This document shows, one piece after another, positions 34,441-46,868 of a DNA stretch of 64,000 bases. Within the stretch, counting starts at the first letter, position 1; every line of letters begins with the position of its first letter. Under the pieces are notes generated by a model that was not told where the DNA came from, made no database searches, and saw only the letters and a program-made list of their open reading frames with translations. A program made the position numbers and the translations under genes. This stretch comes from Diorhabda sublineata (lineage: Eukaryota > Arthropoda > Insecta > Coleoptera > Chrysomelidae): NCBI RefSeq assembly GCF_026230105.1, contig NC_079476.1, positions 37,996,559-38,060,558 on the forward strand, read 5' to 3'.

Positions 34441-35285
34441 AATAAATTTTATGCGATACATATCTCCTCGTCTTATTCTTCTACTCGATTCAGGATGCAC
34501 GCTTCGTGTTTTTTTTTTATAAATTGGTTAAGTGGCAGAATTAAAAAATGAGAAAGGAAGAAGAGTCGATCATCTATATTCGAATAAAGAGCAGAGGGAT
34601 GTGAGGTGTTTGGCGGGGGCCGAGTAAAATGTCTCTAAAAGTCTAAGAGAGATAAGGTGAGAAATGTGTTAAGGGATGATTAAAAGGCTGGTGCGACGCT
34701 GCAGGCAAAGATAACGGCATTCGGTTTATTCTGTCGTACATATCTCGACGCGCCTCAATCATTTCGTTCTTCGTAGCCGGCTTGCGGGATTACTAATCAC
34801 CTGATTCTCCAAACGGTCAATGTTGCCATACTACGTGTAAAAACATTATTTTCGAAAAGACGGAACCGCCACAAGTTAGTAGTTTCAAAATAAATTCACG
34901 CAAAATCTAACTTAATGAGAAAGTGGCAAGAAAAATTAGCTAACGCCAGATATAAAATAAAATAAGTAGAATTTGGAATAAGGAATTCTTTTTATTAAAT
35001 ATGCAAACATGACACGGAAATAAATTATTATGAAATATGAGATTGGATCATTTAAACTGCGCGCCTAAATTGGTACACCCAATTTGATGTTTGATAACCA
35101 TATTTCAATAAATGTGTGTTCGCAGCTATTTTTTTACGATGTTAAATGTTTGTCTTTTGTATTTGTATTCTCAATTGAATTAAAGCTAGTTTTGGGGAGT
35201 CTACATTACCAAGAACGTAAATATTTGAGTGGCTCAAAGCTTTCGGTGTAGGTGTTCAATTCGTCGGCGAATCGACTGAGAAAAT
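34441..35285. other. No recognised gene
   Basis: AT-rich DNA with short GC-richer patches (34600-34800). No domain or RNA gene was seen. Confidence 0.35.
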
Positions 35286-35299
35286 CGTCGTGTTTTCAT

Positions 35300-35550
35300 T
35301 CGAGAGATATCATCATCATTCAGCCTTATCTCGTCCACTACTGGACATAGACCTCCTCCAAAATGCTTCCAGTTTTCTCTGCTCTGAGCGGTTGCTACAC
35401 AATTTGTCTTTCCTGGGGGGTCTTCGTGGATTTCGTCTGACTGTTCTCGGTCTCCAATCTAGAATTCTTTTTGTCCATCGCTTATCTTGTATCCTTGCTT
35501 ATCTTGTCCTGCCCACCGCCATTTTTGTCTCAGTATTTGGTCTATGATAT
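35300..35550. repeat. RTE-type retroposon tail
   Basis: The motif ATCATCATCATTCAGCCTTA followed by a CGTCCACTACTGGACATAGA box is the well-known 3' sequence of RTE-like retroposons in insect genomes. An open frame of 85 codons over it is incidental. The rest of the element is absent. Confidence 0.6.
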
Positions 35551-35756
35551 CTTGAACTCCAATAACGCCTCAATATATTTTGGTTAATATTTTTGGTATG
35601 AAGCGAATCAATGCAAAGACCTAGATAATTTGCAAAAACAATTTGGTCAAAGTCAGCCGGAAACGGTGTAGTTCATCATGATTTCGTTGGATCGAAATGA
35701 GTTTATTTTGAAGGCGATAAAAAAGATTTGTACCAAAATACGTAAAATTGTTGTCC

Positions 35757-36484
35757 GGTCAGGGTCAAATTTGATTATACGGTATTTGCCTACAGTTAAG
35801 CAATGGAAAATGAACATATAGAAGAATATCCTTATGGAGAATCTATAGGAAAAGAAATGCAGTACGAAATGTGGAAAGAATGATCACAAAATAATCCAAA
35901 GCGTTCAAATATGACGTTTACAAGTTTGTAACTCACGCAGATGAAGTTTACATTTCATCACGTGTCTTACAATCATTACCGCAAGGTTGAATAGTTCGTA
36001 GACTGACACATAGAGGAACGCTACTAGTATTAAATCTGTATGATTTTCAGTTAGCCCCAACCTTCAAAAGACGCGTGTTTAAATTTAACAGCTGTCGAAC
36101 TATTAATTTGTGAGTTATAGCATTTTGAGTGGAGCAGTTCGTGAAAATAGTATTCAGGGAGCGGCGGGAAGTGCTGTACGTGGTTTCCCTGCGCAAGCAA
36201 CGTTTTATAAATGCTACCCTATCCCAATAAAAACACTTCCTTAAAAGCGAGGAGCATTCCAGCGCGAAGTGCAGTTCTTCTCCATGAGGGAGGTCAAAAA
36301 TCCAACTCGAAGTAGAGGAGTTTGTGAGCAAATGGCTGCCCAAGAAATTCTTCGATGTCGACTATCAAAATCTTTCGGAGAGATGACGAAAATGTGTAAC
36401 TAGTAACTGTGAATTGTCATAAATATTTTCGTTGATAAATAAATGTGTTAAAACGTTTGTTTCGATCATATTTGAACCGCCCTC
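35757..36484. mobile_element. Short terminal-inverted-repeat element
   Basis: The left edge has GGTCAAATTTGAT and the right edge, read inverted, GGTTCAAATATGAT after CGAGGGC, so the ends are imperfect inverted repeats about 730 bp apart. Inside there is only a 98-codon minus-strand frame with no recognised motif. This looks like a non-autonomous or internally deleted DNA transposon. Confidence 0.4.
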
Positions 36485-36499
36485 GTATTAATTTATTTA

Positions 36500-37340
36500 T
36501 ATTTATAAAACATAAATTGGTAGAAACCGATATTTAAATATGTGGTTAAACTACACTTGGAATGATACAAATATAAAAAAATATTGATTTTTTTTTAAAA
36601 AAGAAATTGTAATTTATCATAGTTTTGGCAACCCTGTGTGGGATATATTCGTGTCCTTTCTCTTACATAATACCACACCAACCACTTCAATAACGATAAG
36701 GTTTTTTTTTGTTGGATTAATCTTCACAGAAAGTGCATTCATAATTCACATCTCCACTAATGGAGATCGTTTTTCATTTTCATTCGGATCTAGGGGCTAC
36801 ACTCTCTGATATTAACGTCTTTCTAATCTTGATTTGGTACTGATGATGAGGATTTCTTATTTCATACGCAATGTACGTATTCACTATTAAATAGTAATGA
36901 TATAATATGATAATTATTTTTCTTATCACTGTCGACACTAGTTTCCATAAATATATCGGTAATTGGTGGTCGATACATCTGTAAGTTTTCCCACCGCTGC
37001 ATTCGGTTATCAGCGCCGAGCTGCTAAAATACAAGATCATACGTAATCTTTGATCTCACGGACGAAACAGCGCCAAGATGAATCCAAGAACGGAGAGTAA
37101 ATACATACAACAATAGGTAGGTAACGCAAATAATCAATTGATCAGATGCGTAGACCAATTTTCGGTTCGTTTACTCAATTGGGATATTTGATTAATATTT
37201 TCGCTAATGCCCGTGATAAAGGAACATTGACCATAACTGACACAGGGTATCCAGTAAAATCTGCTTTAATATATCTTCAATCACTTCATAGTGTTCATAT
37301 ATCCAGTAGATGCATCATTTAGTGACCCGAATCCTGGAGA
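36500..37340. other. AT-rich DNA without recognised genes
   Basis: Nothing annotatable: short frames and T-runs only. Confidence 0.35.
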
Positions 37341-37347
37341 ATTTGTC

Positions 37348-38132
37348 TAGACCGGAGATTCCCAAACTTTTTTGTACCACGCCCCCCTCTGGTTATTTGG
37401 AGACCCCCTTACACATATCAGCTTTCCATTTTGTAATAAGTCAGAATAACAGATCCTGGGTTGAGTTTCAGACAAAGCACAGCCGTATGTATGTTGTTGA
37501 AAAAGGCAAGTACATCCGAACAGCTTTCACTGAAACACTGGGGTAAACTTTTAAGTACTTTAACCAAAATAAGGGCTCGTCCATTTTTTCCAAATCGTAT
37601 CTCGCAGCAGAGTAATTTTTTATTTCTATTCCCTCTTCTGGCAGCACGTTGAATGGGTCGGTTAATAGTTTGTAAAACTCTTCTAACAAGTTGAGAAAGT
37701 ACCTGCTGAACTACTCCTTGAAGTTCTTCAAATGGTCAATTATCAAGTTTTTCAAAAGTGGTCCTTCAAAAACGTCCTCAAAACATACTTCTTATGTGAC
37801 TAACACTTTACGTATCCCAAGTTGTAGTTTCTCAACGTACATCTTGATGGCATCCCGATGTGTTACTATAATTGAGTCTGCACTTTGCAGTCTCAAGTTT
37901 AGGTGTTAAAAAAGTCTGATAAATAGGCCAAAATCACTTGGTTCAAGAGTTTTTTGAACTCTGCACTAAGCTCGTTTTGTTTCTGCAGTGCCAAAAACGT
38001 AATCACTCCATCACGGAGCTGTAATACATAGCTTAAAAACAGCCTTGACTTTATTTCAAAGATTTGAGGAAATTATTTTTGTAACTTTTTATTTATTTGG
38101 GTGTCACGCCCCCCCAAAGGGAACCCCTGGTC
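37348..38132 (-). mobile_element. hAT transposon remnant
   Basis: The minus strand (37689-37468) reads PLFWLKYLKVYPSVSVKAVR, then MYLPFSTTY, the hAT dimerisation domain (F-W-x-x-x-x-x-x-Y-P-x-L-S-x-x-A-x-x-x-L-L-P-F-x-T-T-Y). The edges are GATTCCCAAACTTTTTT with ACCACGCCCCCC on the left and CACGCCCCCCCAAAG with GGAACCCCTGG on the right, which fit hAT-type inverted termini. The N-terminal and catalytic parts are deleted. Confidence 0.78.
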
Positions 38133-38189
38133 CACCATATTCTGTATTGGTCCTCCAAAGATTACCTATTGTTTACAAAACTTTTAAAA

Positions 38190-38900
38190 TAAACGTATGT
38201 TATAATATTTGATATTTAAAAGACTTGGTGCAGTTTCTATAGCTTCCATTGCCTCAAGCTTCAAAATTTGTACTGGAATCTCTTCAAAATCTTGTTCTAC
38301 TTCTTCAGTATAAAAAATAATACATGGAAACGATGATATCTTTACAGATTTATTGTGTTGCATGATAAAAAAGTTCACTAAAGAAGATGATGAAGAATAT
38401 AAGTTCCATCGTCTTATATGTAATGAAAAAGATTGAAGATCAACTTTATAGAGTTGATGAGTAGATGAAATTGTAAAAATTAAATTTATTGATCTACGTG
38501 AGGTACACAACCGAACTTTTCTGAAGCCCTTGAATGTTCAGCTTTACCAATAACTATCTGAGCTACTTGCATTGGAACAGCATCCGATCTTCGGCCGGTT
38601 TACGACCTGGTGCACTAGCACATTGTAATTTTCAATTATCAATATTACAGGAAATTTTCTCGCAGATGAAGCACAGCAGCCTAATCCTAAACCGTTTCTT
38701 GAATTTCTCCAACCGTCCTTTACTGGCTAAAAAATCTTCCTTTTTCACAATTTTCTCATGAAAAAATTTTGGCGTGTGTAGTCTCCACTCCTGCAGGGAT
38801 CACTTGAGGTGCCTTCAGTGTCGTTCGAAGGGTCTACAAATCCTCGTTGTTTGTTAAAAACTCTCGATCTTGTTTCTTCGAACTAGGATGTCATGAATTG
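38190..38900 (-). mobile_element. Tigger/pogo (CENP-B-like) transposase remnant
   Basis: The minus strand near 38770-38620 reads FHEKIVKKEDFLASKGRLEK, then FKKRFRIRLLCFICEKISC. This is the second helix-turn-helix of CENP-B/Tigger transposases (F-x-A-S-x-G-W-L-x-x-F-K-x-R-x-x-I-R, then G-E-K-L-S). It is followed by APGRKPAEDRMLF and, after a shift, VIGKAEHSRASEK, the N-terminal side of the catalytic domain. The catalytic region beyond is missing or too decayed to read. Confidence 0.75.
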
Positions 38901-39295
38901 GTCTCTCTCCCCGATTTAGTTTCTTGAAATAGTCGTGTTATTTCACGAGTGACAGCGTTTGATGTTTTTGCTTCGACATGTTGCTTCACGAATTGAATAT
39001 CAAACCCACCAAAAACAGCAATAAAACAAAACGACTGCAACAACGTTTCGAGGAAAGGTTAAATAAGACTGAACTAAGAGAGAGAGTCGTTGTTTACGTC
39101 TAGCGGCGTAACATGCACTAACATGCATGATCCCAATAGCGCGATTACTGGGGGCCCCGGAGTAGCTCAGCACCTGTTTATAGAGGGACTATATATAGAC
39201 TTCGCACTCCTAAAAAGCTTCTTGCGACACTGTCTGCTCAACAACCAACGTTGAAATAAATTAGAAGGCAGATAAAATCACGAAGATTTTACGTA

Positions 39296-39560
39296 ACTTT
39301 TTTCTTATTTCAATAGACTTTTTTCTCATTTTAACTGACTAAATTTTGACTTCCATGAACTTCCTCTTGATTTCAATGGACTTTCTTCACACTTTCATGG
39401 ACTCTAGCATGACTTGTATGGACTTGATCATGACTTAAATGGAGGTTTTCCTCACTTGGATATGGATTTCATGATGACTTCCATAGGTTTGATCGTGACT
39501 TAAATGGGCTACTTTCTGATTTCCATCACTTCAACTTAACGTAATGTGCTTTAATGGACT
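39296..39560. repeat. Degenerate minisatellite, TGACTT-ATGGACTT units
   Basis: Roughly a dozen imperfect units of about 20-25 bp built on TGACTTNNATGGACTT run head to tail, including GACTTCCATGAACTT, GATTTCAATGGACTTTC, TGACTTGTATGGACTTGATC and TGACTTAAATGG. The unit length varies, so it is old. Confidence 0.6.
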
Positions 39561-39599
39561 TCCAAGATTCTGTACACCATTCTTCAATGCATCAATGTG

Positions 39600-41025
39600 A
39601 AAATTTCATTTGTTAATTTGCCTACGTTGATACGCTACTGCTAGTAATGCCACACTACAATGGTTATTTGTAAATGGTAAGCGATTGTAGAGATGATAAG
39701 TTGTAATCTGTATACGCCGTATCCAACATTAAAAAATCAATGTCGATATATATAGTAACTGCGAACCATTGTATGTTAAATCCCGTGGACAATTAGAGTA
39801 CCATTGGAGAATATCTCGCGCAAGACTCTCACTTGTAACGCCAATATGTTATAGTACTTTTCAAGATGCGATATCCTGTTTTATCCTCAACACCTCATTG
39901 TCATGCTCTGGCGATTCTCTTCGAGAGAGATTTTTCATTATTTAAAAGGTTTAAGTCGGATATTTTAAAGTATAAATAGATAAATTACATAATACATTAT
40001 CTGATGAGATGATTCGTAAAAATAAACTAAAAATAAAATAAGTATGTAGTTTGAAGTATCAGAATCAGTCTACGGACAACCAGACACAACCTCTTCAGAA
40101 TTAAAAGGTTGCTTGCATATGTATAAAAGCAGTCCAAGTCCAAATCGTTTTACTTTAGCCAAAAAAACTCAATTTGAAACATTTGACTGAATGGATCGAA
40201 GCAGCAAGTTGGAACTTTGTTGAAACTTATCCTCTTCTTCCATATTCTTTATCATCCAGGTTGTGATTTTATTGTTTCTCGGTGTTTTCTCGTTAGTTAG
40301 CTATTATAATACCTTCACCCTTTTTATTCTTCTTGAGTTTTTCCACCTACTTTCTCTCTTTGCTGTTCCCTTTCATCCTGTCTTCTAATTTGTGTCCTTC
40401 AGAATATTCTATTCAGTGCTCCATTATATCAACTTAATCAACCTTTCAATTCTCTATAAGAAGGTCTGATTTGTTCTACTGTTTAGTTCTAACTTGTCTC
40501 CAAATTCCTCTTTTTTCTCTGTTTGGAGTGCAGTACTTTTAAGAAATAGAAAAAAATGTCGGAAACTTTTCCTCTCGTACTAAAAAATTTTGAAAAAAAT
40601 TGTTTTCTTTCGATATTGGCTTGACTATTTTCTCAATATTCCGTATAAATTTGTAGTTATTACTGAGCGACTTGAAACTAATTGATAAGCGCATATAGTT
40701 GAATCTCGATTATATCTTGATCCACTTCTGTTACAGTAATGAGCTCTCCGTCTGGTTGCTGTCATTCGACCCGATGTCTTGCCGTTCCTTCTGAGTTCTT
40801 ATCTCTTCCAGATATACACCCGTCCCACACTTTTTCTGGTTTTAATTAGGGTACCTTTTGCCCACTACCAATTCACATATAACATCGACTTTATCTCGAC
40901 TTCATCGATCAGATAATTTTCAAATTCATTTTTCTATGTTCGTAATTACGACGACATGATAATCTTCGAGGCAAGTACACGAACTGGGTGGATTTATATC
41001 AACATCTGGGATATCTATAAGCTTC
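39600..41025. other. No recognised gene; isolated pogo-like end
   Basis: AT-rich DNA. At 40691 AGTTGAATCTCGATTATATC resembles a pogo/Tigger terminus (C-A-G-T-x-x-A-x-x-C-T-C-G-A-T-T-A-T). No coding frame is seen. Confidence 0.35.
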
Positions 41026-41030
41026 GAATT

Positions 41031-42779
41031 ACACTAACCGTCAAAGGTTTTAGCCCACCCCATAATTTATTCATTAAATTTCAAAATAATACACTTTAAC
41101 TAATTTATCTTTTATATTGTCAAGCGAAGGTCGAAACGGTGTCGTACAAACCAAAAATAATAATTTCCGTTTTTTATACGAGCGCTTGTTTATATTTTGT
41201 CGGTGAATGCGACAAGTTACAACTTGCAAATACAAGAATTATTTCTTCGTTGTTTATGATTGTAGTTTAGTCCCAGTGAGACGCAAAAACGTGTTGTGAT
41301 TTATACTTTTTGGACCAAAACTCTTTTTGTCGTATAGAACGAATCAACTGCTCACTCAATTCACGTTTTCCTACTTTATCCTGCTTCTATTTGAGATGCT
41401 TTGGTTATTGCCAATAACTCACTAGCCCGGTCAAATCCTTCAACTTTTGTAGTGACATGTGCTTCTGCAGTAAATTTCCTAGTCGTTTTATATTGCTGAA
41501 TAAAGGTCTGCTTGGAATAATTTTTCTCTTATTAGTTCCCTGCGTTGTCGTTTTTAGCCCATTCGACGTCCATCTTTTTTCTTAGTTGTGTTTTTTCATC
41601 TTCTTTCTTCTATTTACTATCATTTTAACTCCTTCTTTTGCATCAGTATCATCTAGGTTTGGGGTTTCAATTACGTATTCTTTAGTGGGTTCTATTTCAA
41701 TATTGGTCTTAAACAATCTGGTAATTCAATGTTTTCATTCATCCACCAGGAGTTTGGGCGATAGAAAACGTTCAAAACGGCTTCGATAAACCACAACCGC
41801 TGAAGATAAACGTATCGTATTGATCAGTAATCATGATGGACGGCTCAGGGGCTAAAAGATAGCAGCTCAGATCAATGAATCTAGGGATATGCCTTTGAGT
41901 ACATATACAGTGAATAGAAAATTGAAAGAAAACAGCCTTTTTGGAAGCGTGGCAGGGAAGACACCTTGTTTAAGACGTTCAAATAAGTTGCAATGGACTA
42001 AAGAACATTAGACCCATGGAAGAGAGTTTTTGTATGCGGGTCAAAGAAAGAACTGATGTTAGATCCATGTGTAGTCATGAAGCGGTGGAGGATCGGTGAT
42101 GGTTTGGGGATATTTTGGAGGAACGGTGTCTGGAGACAAAAATTGAAGAAATTTTGTAGAAAAAAAAGCTTTAAAAAATATATTCTCAAAATTTCAACAA
42201 AAGTAACAGGAAAACAAAAAGCTTGTATTAGAAGCTTTTTATTAAACACCAATTACTAACGTGTAGTATTTTTAAACTCAATGAAATTTGTTTAATATTG
42301 ATAATTATACTTAAAAAAACACCCTAATCAACTATAGAAAAGTTCTAAACATCATTTCAGTGGATATTTACTAGTTACTTGGAAAAAATCACGGAATTTC
42401 AACCATATTTGTTAGACCAAACTTTTTTTGATTATTTCCTATAATTTGTTGGATTTGTTTCTCAAAATTCCACAAAAAGTAGCTCATTATTTATGAGCCT
42501 GATCGGCAAAAAATTTATCCCAAGCACTTCTCGAAGGTGTGTAAAAAGTATTTGAAAGAATTGGAAAAGAAGAATGTACTGAAACTAATTATTTGGCCGT
42601 CACAGTCACCCGATCTTAACCCTATTGATTTATTGTGGGACAAATTGGACAGGGAAGTCAGAAAGCAGTGTATGAAATGGAACCGAATAGACGACGATTA
42701 TTTATCGAAATGAATAATGAATAAAGATGGTAACAATTACAATGTAGTTTTATTAGCACTTTTGACCGGTAGTGTATAT
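41031..42779 (+). mobile_element. Tc1-like element with both terminal repeats, dead transposase
   Basis: The left end, TACACTAACCGTCAAAGGTT, and the right end, read inverted as TACACTACCGGTCAAAAGTG, are typical Tc1 termini flanked by TA. Between them the plus strand reads TTTAEDKRIVLISNHDGRL, MPLSTYTVNRKLKENSLFGS and RSNKLQWTKEH in the DNA-binding half, a diverged V-W-G-Y-F-G-G-T-type stretch, and later KYLKELEKKNVLKLIIWPSQ, then SPDLNPIDLLWDKLDREVRK. The Glu of DD34E appears as Asp in N-P-I-D. Stops and a disrupted middle (42140-42500) make it inactive. The 1.75-kb length suits the family. Confidence 0.82.
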
Positions 42780-42784
42780 CAAAA

Positions 42785-45425
42785 ATAAGATGATTAGCAA
42801 AAATTTTAGTTTTGCGATATTCTAAAGTATGGATATAACTTTATTTCTTGTCATACGTACTAAATATTCAAATTACAAACAGTCAAAAAGCCACTTCATT
42901 AAAAAAAAATTATCTGTATATTCCTCATCTCATATATTTACGGGTATTCTTGGAGACATTGCGGCTGAAATAAACGAATAATGGCGTATGAAATATCCTT
43001 AATCGATTGATTTCAGACGAGGCGGGAAAAAGGATATCATCCAATAAAGTGCTTGCAGAAGCCGGTGAAATAAGGGCAAGAGTGTGATCTATCTATCATC
43101 AAAGTTAATGACATAATCAAAAATTGAGAGCGTTGCCCACTCGTTAGCTGCAAAAGGTAGATTTGACATGGCGCCTTTTAAAAAGTCTTATAAAGAGATG
43201 CGTAAACGAAAATATACGACAGGCAGTTAATTTTTATATTTCCAGGGTAATTTCTATGGTTTTTTTTTTATAAATAAGGTGGTGTTAAATGATATATCTT
43301 TAAAAAGCTATCAGACATACGTTAAAGTCTGAAACATCAATTTATTTCATGTAGTACGATGATAATTTCAATACCTGATCTAACAAAGTTAATAATTTTT
43401 TTGTTGTCTAGGGTATTAATACTGATTAAAACCAATGAAGATTCGTTATTTGACATTATTTTTCAGTCTAATTTTACTTGTTTATCGATTTGTTCTAGTG
43501 AAATTTTGAAAACAAGGAATGGGGACATTCGCAGAAAGTGTTATGTCAGCATTAAATAGGGATTATTGTCTAACAGCTTTTCACAGCAATAAAGACAAAA
43601 TTGTCAGTTGAAAATAACAATAATTCCTACAGTGATGAATTTTAGTGGAAACCTAGAGTTTACCATTCAAAATAAGCTTCCAGAAGACCCTATTCCATTA
43701 GAAACTTATTATTACACATAGGACCGACGGAAAATGTTTTTATTTATATTAATAAATCCTAGGAATATTCGTTATTAAACATTTTGTATTTGTTGAGTTG
43801 TATTTCTATTTTTTTAAACTAATTTTCATCAAAACAGATATAAAATCATGATGATTTATCGATACAAACATATAAAATTTCTAAAAAGTTGAAATATAAA
43901 AGAATTGGACGTAATAAGAGATAATTATCTATCAAAATGAATCTATTAATAAATAAAAAAGGCATTTTTATATCTTCAACAAACGAAAATATCTATTGAA
44001 ATTCGTTATCCAGCGTTATATGAAATGTATTCTATATGTATAGAAAAAATATATTCTCTTACCTGATTATTAACACAAAATACAATGAAATCCATAAATT
44101 CAACACTTAACATCACTAAACACTGCTAAGCACCAAACTAATTGAATTAATTTAGGTTATTATGTAAACAATGATTTTACCCTTCAAACAAAAATGGCGT
44201 TGTGATCTTAATCGGTAACGTAGGGAGCATCAATGATCTGCATATCTACTGTCAAAAGAACAAACCAATGGGATTATTGATTTATTGATTTTTAACCGTA
44301 GGCAAAATGGTTACTTTCATATTTATCTAATGGTAATTGTTAGTAAAATTATTTGAACCGAAAAAAAAGAATAACACAGTTATATGTACAAGGGAAAGGA
44401 GAATCAAAAGCGAAAGATGAAATTTTATATTATTTTTAATATAATATGAAATTGTTGTGTTACTAAGCAAGTATCGTTAATTCTTATATACGGGGTGCTG
44501 CTAAATTCATGCAACATAATACATACATATATGAGAAAAATAAGAAAACTAATTTTCTGTTATACATAAAACAGTTTTTCAATCATGGGGATATCAGTCA
44601 TGGGAGAATTTTTAAAATTGTGAATTTTTTTATACTATAATAAGTTTTCGAATGACTGCATAAATTTTCAAAACAGTAATAAATATCAAAAAAAAATTTT
44701 ATAACAAAATTCATTTTTAGTTTTCGAATGAATTTTTTTCATAAAAACCAGCCTAACTTATACCTATCGATTTTTTACTTAACCTTGAGTTGATTTTTAA
44801 ACTCGTATACGGGGGGTATTCATAATTTAGTATAACGCAGTGGAAGTTTGATGAAATTTTTTTTACCTTCTTTTTTAAATTATAAAAGATTTGAATTAAT
44901 GGAATAGTATAAACATCCATTTAACTCCAACAAAAAGTTGGAAAAATTACTATATTGATATTCATATTTTATTATCGACAGCTACCACCTGTCATTTTTA
45001 AAAAAAAATTGAAAAGGGGATAACGAAATAAGTCAAAATTTCGAGTGGTCGGAACTTCTCACGTCATTCTAGGGCTGTAAACCCATCCCAGCATGATTAT
45101 TGTTAATAAAAGCAAACTAGTGTGCAAAACTAAGGATATCTAAATGGTCCGGAATTGGTTACTATTATTAATATATGATGAAAAAACAAAAATCTTGAAC
45201 CCCAAAACCTATTTTTTTATCACCTTAATTTTTCATCTAAAGTCCTGACCGGCTGGAGATCACCAGCACCGACCATCCAGCTGTGCCATCTGCTGCTCAC
45301 TAACTCAAAACAATAAATGGAATACAAACTATTCGTTGGTAGATTCAACATGAGATCCTTTTAGCGAACACACTATTTACACTACCACTACACTATCTAT
45401 TACACTGTCTGACGCGCGTTTCAAT
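42785..45425. other. Long AT-rich stretch without recognised genes
   Basis: Apart from short frames with no motif I see no host gene, RNA gene or clear transposon domain. The part 44050-45200 is very AT-rich with several T/A runs. Confidence 0.35.
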
Positions 45426-45430
45426 AACAA

Positions 45431-45589
45431 GTTCACCTTCAAGGACTGAAGGTGAACTAAACCTAATAACTTGACTTACCTGTTTAGTACTGAATTTTAT
45501 CACCAATAAAACTTGTTGGGCTGGAATCAATTTTCACGGGAGAAGTTTTATTGCTAAGTCAAGTTATTAAGTTTTAGTTTGAACCCTTC
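45431..45589. repeat. Nested inverted repeats
   Basis: GTTCACCTTC (45431-45440) and GAAGGTGAAC (45448-45457) form a perfect 10-bp stem with a 7-base loop. The right half also begins a longer imperfect palindrome: GGTGAACTAAACCTAATAAC then TTGACTTA on the left (to 45478) pairs with TAAGTCAAGTTATTAAG then TTTTAGTTTGAACC on the right (45555-45585). Confidence 0.75.
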
Positions 45590-45594
45590 GACGT

Positions 45595-46180
45595 CATTAG
45601 GATTGTTCAAATGGTTTAAACCGCGTAAGTGTGAGTACTAGGCACTGACAGATGACGTGATCTGCAGTTTGATCCTCCTCCATGCACCAAAGTCACACCG
45701 GATAGTTCGTGATGCCCATGGTGTGGAGATGGCGTCTTAGATGACCGTTTCCGGTTAAAAATCCAGTCACTTATCGGATTTTGCGCCTATTTAGTTGAAG
45801 CAGTTGTTTGGTGTGAGACGCACAAGGTCCATCTATACGTGCCTTTGCTGGTTTTATGTCAGGTGTCTTTATCCATCTCTGCCGAGCCCGCCTTGCAACC
45901 AGACCATTGAGAAACGGTTCCACCAGTCTGATGAGTGAGTCCGCCTCGTTGTTACCTTTTTTCCCGAGTGATCGGGCACTCAAACCAGCTGGATCTTGTA
46001 GCCATTACTCACCTGTCTTGTATAACTTTCTTGCACTCCAGCTCTAGCCTAGAACACACCTTTTCGATCATTATGGTTTGTATGGCAGCTTTGCTATCTG
46101 AGCAGATTGAGTTACTGTGTTCCTGTGGCGTCGATTGAATATCACAGCGAATACCTATGCTTGAAAGAAGGTAGTGTGTT
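45595..46180 (-). mobile_element. LINE RNase H and C-terminal region remnant
   Basis: The minus strand reads KGNNEADSLIRLVEPFLNGL (G-x-K-G-N-E-x-A-D-x-L, end of RNase H), then ASHTKQLLQLNRRKIR and, after shifts, a T-G-F-L-T-G-x-x-H-L-R-R-H-L-H-T-M-G-I and C-x-x-C-x-E-x-x-T-A-x-H-V pattern. This matches the 3' part of R1/I/Jockey-type LINEs. Upstream domains are absent; shifts and stops make it dead. Confidence 0.72.
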
Positions 46181-46868
46181 CACCAAGCGAAAGATTCGCT
46201 TATTTTGGGGAGTCCTTCACAGAAGCTATCTTTATTTACTGGTTATAGAATCAATTTAATTAATGACTTTAGAAACAATATTTTCCCCAATTTGTACATA
46301 GGGTATGAAATTGTGAGGTTACACTAGCATAACTAAGTTAGAATTTCGGAAACTGGTTCCTTGAGCCTTCTATACATCGCATATCCGGCTCGAAGGACCA
46401 AAAAGTGTGATTTTGATTGTTGGTTTAGTATAGATAGTAGACTTTAGTACCTTCAAATTCAAATATGAGGAAAAATGAAATATTTTTTGAGCAGCACTTA
46501 CTCCATTCTCAACTTTATCCCCAAATATAGGTGTTAGTGTATATTTAGTTTTGTCTCAATAAGTATATCTTCTGTATGTTTCTATATATTTTGTTTTACT
46601 TTACTGGACACAAGTCCTACCACTTCACTAATATTAACTGATAAACGTTTCATCACTAAACCATCGTCTTCAGAGACTGAATTTGAACAGAACTGAGGTT
46701 TGGATGTGAATTTAATATAAAGAAATGGGATGATTGCATATTATGTTCAGTTCGATAATAGAAAATAATTGACGGATCACAGTCCTTCTGTATATTTTTT
46801 AAATCAGAAATTACATAACTGCGAACACTTAACGTTAATATATTAAAAAATAAAAATAAGTCTCACAT
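46181..46868 (-). other. 3' flank of the SUMO-protease gene
   Basis: This is AT-rich DNA downstream of the minus-strand stop codon. A minus-strand AATAAA at 46231-46236 is a possible polyadenylation signal. Confidence 0.35.
46354..46400. repeat. Inverted repeat, TGGTTCCTTGAGCC type
   Basis: TGGTTCCTTGAGCC pairs imperfectly with GGCTCGAAGGACCA across 19 bases. It is related to the perfect hairpin at 47989-48028. Confidence 0.65.

Noticed and set aside
35290..35547. 85-codon frame with a Leu-rich peptide
   Set aside because: It is an incidental frame across a known RTE-type retroposon tail.
39150..39225. tRNA-like GTAGCTCAG string near GGGGGCCCCGGA
   Set aside because: It resembles a tRNA A box, but there is no GGTTCGA-type B box or T arm at a suitable distance and no acceptor stem.
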